DNA of 5,562 nucleotides from Oligoflexaceae bacterium. Lineage in GTDB: Bacteria > Bdellovibrionota_B > Oligoflexia > Oligoflexales > Oligoflexaceae. The stretch spans positions 1 to 5,562 of the forward strand of contig CANJJY010000309.1 in NCBI GenBank assembly GCA_947474445.1, given 5' to 3'. Shown piece after piece: positions 4,703-5,562 of this stretch. Position 1 is the stretch's first letter, and every line of letters starts with the position of its first letter. A program made the translations under genes and the position numbers. Under the pieces are notes generated by a model. That model had not been told where the DNA came from. It saw only the letters and a list, made by a program, of their open reading frames with translations, and did no database searches.

Positions 4703-5562
4703 TCAAATCAGCTCTGCAGCTTTGCGGAAATTAACAACAGATGCATGTTCAAGTTCCGGCAGCATATCTCCGGTGTAAATAACAGCGCCTTTTACAAATT
4801 TCCCTGAATCAATTTTGTTAAGATATTCTATGCCTTTAGCAAATGATGGATGAAAAGTAGAGGCAGACTTTATTTCGATCGGCAGATATTTTCTGGCACT
4901 TTGATAAAGAACATCGACTTCATTTTGATTACTATCGCGATAAAAATAAAGATTAGGGTCTAGACCTTGGTTGCTACGAGCTTTTACGAGTTCAATGACG
5001 ACTAAGTTTTCAAATAATTGTCCGCGTAATGGATCTCGTTTCGTTTGTTCAATGCTTTCAATTCCTAACAGGTAGCTTGCGAGTCCGACGTCAATAAAAT
5101 AGATCTTTGGGGATTTCACTAATCTCTTTCCAAGATTTTCATGGAAGGGCTGCAGCCTGTAGATAATAAAAGAAGCTTCTAATATCGATAACCAGCTGTT
5201 AATCGTATGTGATGAAACCCCAACTTCATTCGATAGCGAATTGATATTCAGCAGCTGACCTATGCGTCCTGCGCAAAGACGCATAAAAGTTTCGAAAAGG
5301 ACAAAGTCCTTAAGTTGGATCATCTGCCTAATATCACGTTCGACATAGGTCTGGAAATAGTTTCGATAATAGCGGGTAGGGTCCAGCTTTTCTGCGTGCA
5401 CGGCCGGCAGAAAGCCTCGATAGATATAGCCATCCACGCTCTCTTCAATTTTTGCATCGGACAATTCTGATATGGAGAGCGGGTAAAGTGTGAGAAGGGC
5501 CGTGCGACCGGCCAGGGATTGCGTAATCGCCTGATTGAGTTCTAATTGGTGGAGATCGGAAG
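4703..5562 (-). CDS. AAA_14/DUF4143 family ATPase, C-terminal part, 5' end missing
   Basis: These ATPases have an N-terminal AAA domain, a winged-helix region and a C-terminal PD-(D/E)XK-like DUF4143 domain. Their cellular role is mostly unknown, and they are common in accessory regions, often in several copies. The frame is open to the window edge. The 285 visible residues begin just before the conserved SLAGR (15-19) and YPLSISEL (26-33) of the ATPase domain, so the Walker A and B motifs lie outside. A winged-helix-like segment spans about 109-142. FIDVGLASYLLG (about 155-166) and a GQLFENLV stretch (180-187) are family hallmarks. NEVD (213-216) and EIK (229-231) form the nuclease-like motif, with E214, D216, E229 and K231 present, so the fold's key residues appear intact. 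The TTG at 5464 is internal, not a start. Residues 1-3 come wholly or partly from probable adapter sequence. The gene is convergent with the toxin-immunity pair, with no sign of joint transcription. Confidence 0.9.
   Translation of the reverse strand, partial: SDLHQLELNQAITQSLAGRTALLTLYPLSISELSDAKIEESVDGYIYRGFLPAVHAEKLDPTRYYRNYFQTYVERDIRQMIQLKDFVLFETFMRLCAGRIGQLLNINSLSNEVGVSSHTINSWLSILEASFIIYRLQPFHENLGKRLVKSPKIYFIDVGLASYLLGIESIEQTKRDPLRGQLFENLVVIELVKARSNQGLDPNLYFYRDSNQNEVDVLYQSARKYLPIEIKSASTFHPSFAKGIEYLNKIDSGKFVKGAVIYTGDMLPELEHASVVNFRKAAELI
5553..5562. other. Probable Illumina adapter remnant at the window end
   Basis: The final ten bases AGATCGGAAG are identical to the beginning of the Illumina TruSeq adapter and sit exactly at the terminus, where read-through adapter remains after incomplete trimming. 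This suggests the window ends at a contig end and that these bases are not genomic. A chance match of ten specific terminal bases is about one in a million. Confidence 0.75.

Noticed and set aside
1..5562. CRISPR array, tRNA, rRNA, insertion sequence or attachment site
   Set aside because: No spaced direct repeats, cloverleaf, transposase motifs or terminal inverted repeats were seen on reading both strands.

Overview
The window looks like a piece, quite possibly a whole small contig, of a Gram-negative bacterial chromosome. Housekeeping genes are on the left (lpd, engB) and accessory genes on the right: a secreted toxin-like protein, a candidate immunity protein, and a DUF4143 ATPase. Base composition is moderate, richer in G+C on the left. 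A Sec signal peptide and an even number of cysteines in the exported protein suit a diderm with an oxidising periplasm. I cannot name the organism. Bdellovibrionota/Oligoflexia-like bacteria are only a guess.

Left part (1-1752). The window opens inside lpd (dihydrolipoyl dehydrogenase), which runs leftward off the edge. A 273-base divergent region follows. It appears to hold back-to-back promoters sharing bases, then a leader of about 160 nt with three inverted repeats. This leader precedes a gene for an 83-residue helical protein that I do not recognise. That gene's 3' end overlaps by 13 bases the 3' end of engB, the ribosome-assembly GTPase on the opposite strand. engB has a clear sigma70-type promoter and an ATG start at 1683, which shows that the longer TTG-initiated reading frame is not the real protein.

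Right part (1753-4703). One gene encodes a 739-residue Sec-exported protein. It has a cysteine-containing N-terminal half, a charged linker, a glycine-rich segment, and a small C-terminal domain of about 85 residues resembling the tips of polymorphic toxins. Its stop is 11 bases before an ATG for a 148-residue cytoplasmic protein built of 11-residue beta-helix (pentapeptide-like) repeats. The order, spacing and small size suggest a toxin-immunity pair. A strongly G+T-skewed block lies just upstream of the toxin tip, as expected if the tip was exchanged by recombination. This is the most interesting part of the window.

Right edge (4703-5562). A leftward gene encodes the C-terminal two thirds of an AAA_14/DUF4143 ATPase, cut by the edge and convergent with the toxin-immunity pair. 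The last ten bases equal the start of the Illumina TruSeq adapter, so the edge is probably a contig end with untrimmed adapter rather than genome sequence.
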